A stretch of 5,619 nt of DNA from contig JAGGZB010000006.1 of the NCBI GenBank assembly GCA_021162225.1, forward strand, positions 1-5,619, written 5' to 3'. This stretch comes from Candidatus Bathyarchaeota archaeon (lineage in GTDB: Archaea > Thermoproteota > Bathyarchaeia > Bathyarchaeales > DTEX01). Of the stretch, positions 5,556-5,619 are shown piece by piece (the first letter of the stretch is position 1; each line of letters opens with the position of its first letter). Position numbers and translations under genes: made by a program. The notes under the pieces are model-generated. The model ran no database searches, was not told the DNA's origin, and was given only the letters and a program-made list of their open reading frames with translations.

Positions 5556-5619
5556 GATGTTGTTTTAAAATCAAGGCGGCTGAGAAAACCATAAATATCA
5601 GACAGCAACACCACTAAAC

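Noticed and set aside
1..5619. CRISPR array, rRNA or complete insertion sequence
   Set aside because: No regularly spaced repeats, rRNA-like conserved stretches, transposase motifs or paired terminal repeats were seen on either strand.

Overview
The window looks archaeal, most likely from a thermophile. Three things point that way: an adjacent NurA nuclease and HerA translocase pair with HerA of typical archaeal length, heavy use of AGA/AGG arginine and ATA isoleucine codons, and upstream signals of archaeal type (TATA-like boxes and a GGTGAT ribosome site). I cannot name the lineage from this sequence. The two well-resolved enzyme genes and the third large gene all read on the + strand. A small gene at the right end reads on the - strand, converging on them.

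Layout: 1-65 may hold the last codons of an upstream gene, with very weak support. 66-345 is non-coding as far as I can see; it holds a 15-base palindrome, G-runs and a possible promoter for the following operon. 346-1395 encodes a NurA-family 5'-3' nuclease with its five expected catalytic residues. 1402-2865 encodes a HerA-family hexameric ATPase/translocase, six bases downstream and with its ribosome site overlapping the nurA stop, so the two are almost certainly one operon. A T-rich stretch at 2888-2906 may end that transcript. 3071-4651 (or from 3098) encodes a single-chain DUF262 plus DUF1524-like (GmrSD-type) protein with its own promoter signals. 4652-4988 is non-coding, with a perfect 10-base tandem duplication next to the stop codon and a small hairpin. 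4989-5387 (- strand) encodes a small basic, helical protein with a C-terminal CxxC/CxxC metal site that I do not recognise. Its reading frame seems to have begun further upstream, where a good ribosome site is followed by an in-frame TAG.

How the genes may work together: NurA and HerA form a DNA-end-processing machine in which the HerA ring drives duplex DNA into the NurA dimer. In thermophilic archaea they are classically found with mre11 and rad50 for break resection. Here neither partner is in the window, and the neighbour is instead a DUF262/DUF1524 protein, a family that includes modification-dependent restriction enzymes (GmrSD) and the phosphorothioate-linked effector SspE. That makes a defence role for the locus, or a specialised NurA-HerA copy, a reasonable hypothesis, but the sequence alone does not prove it.
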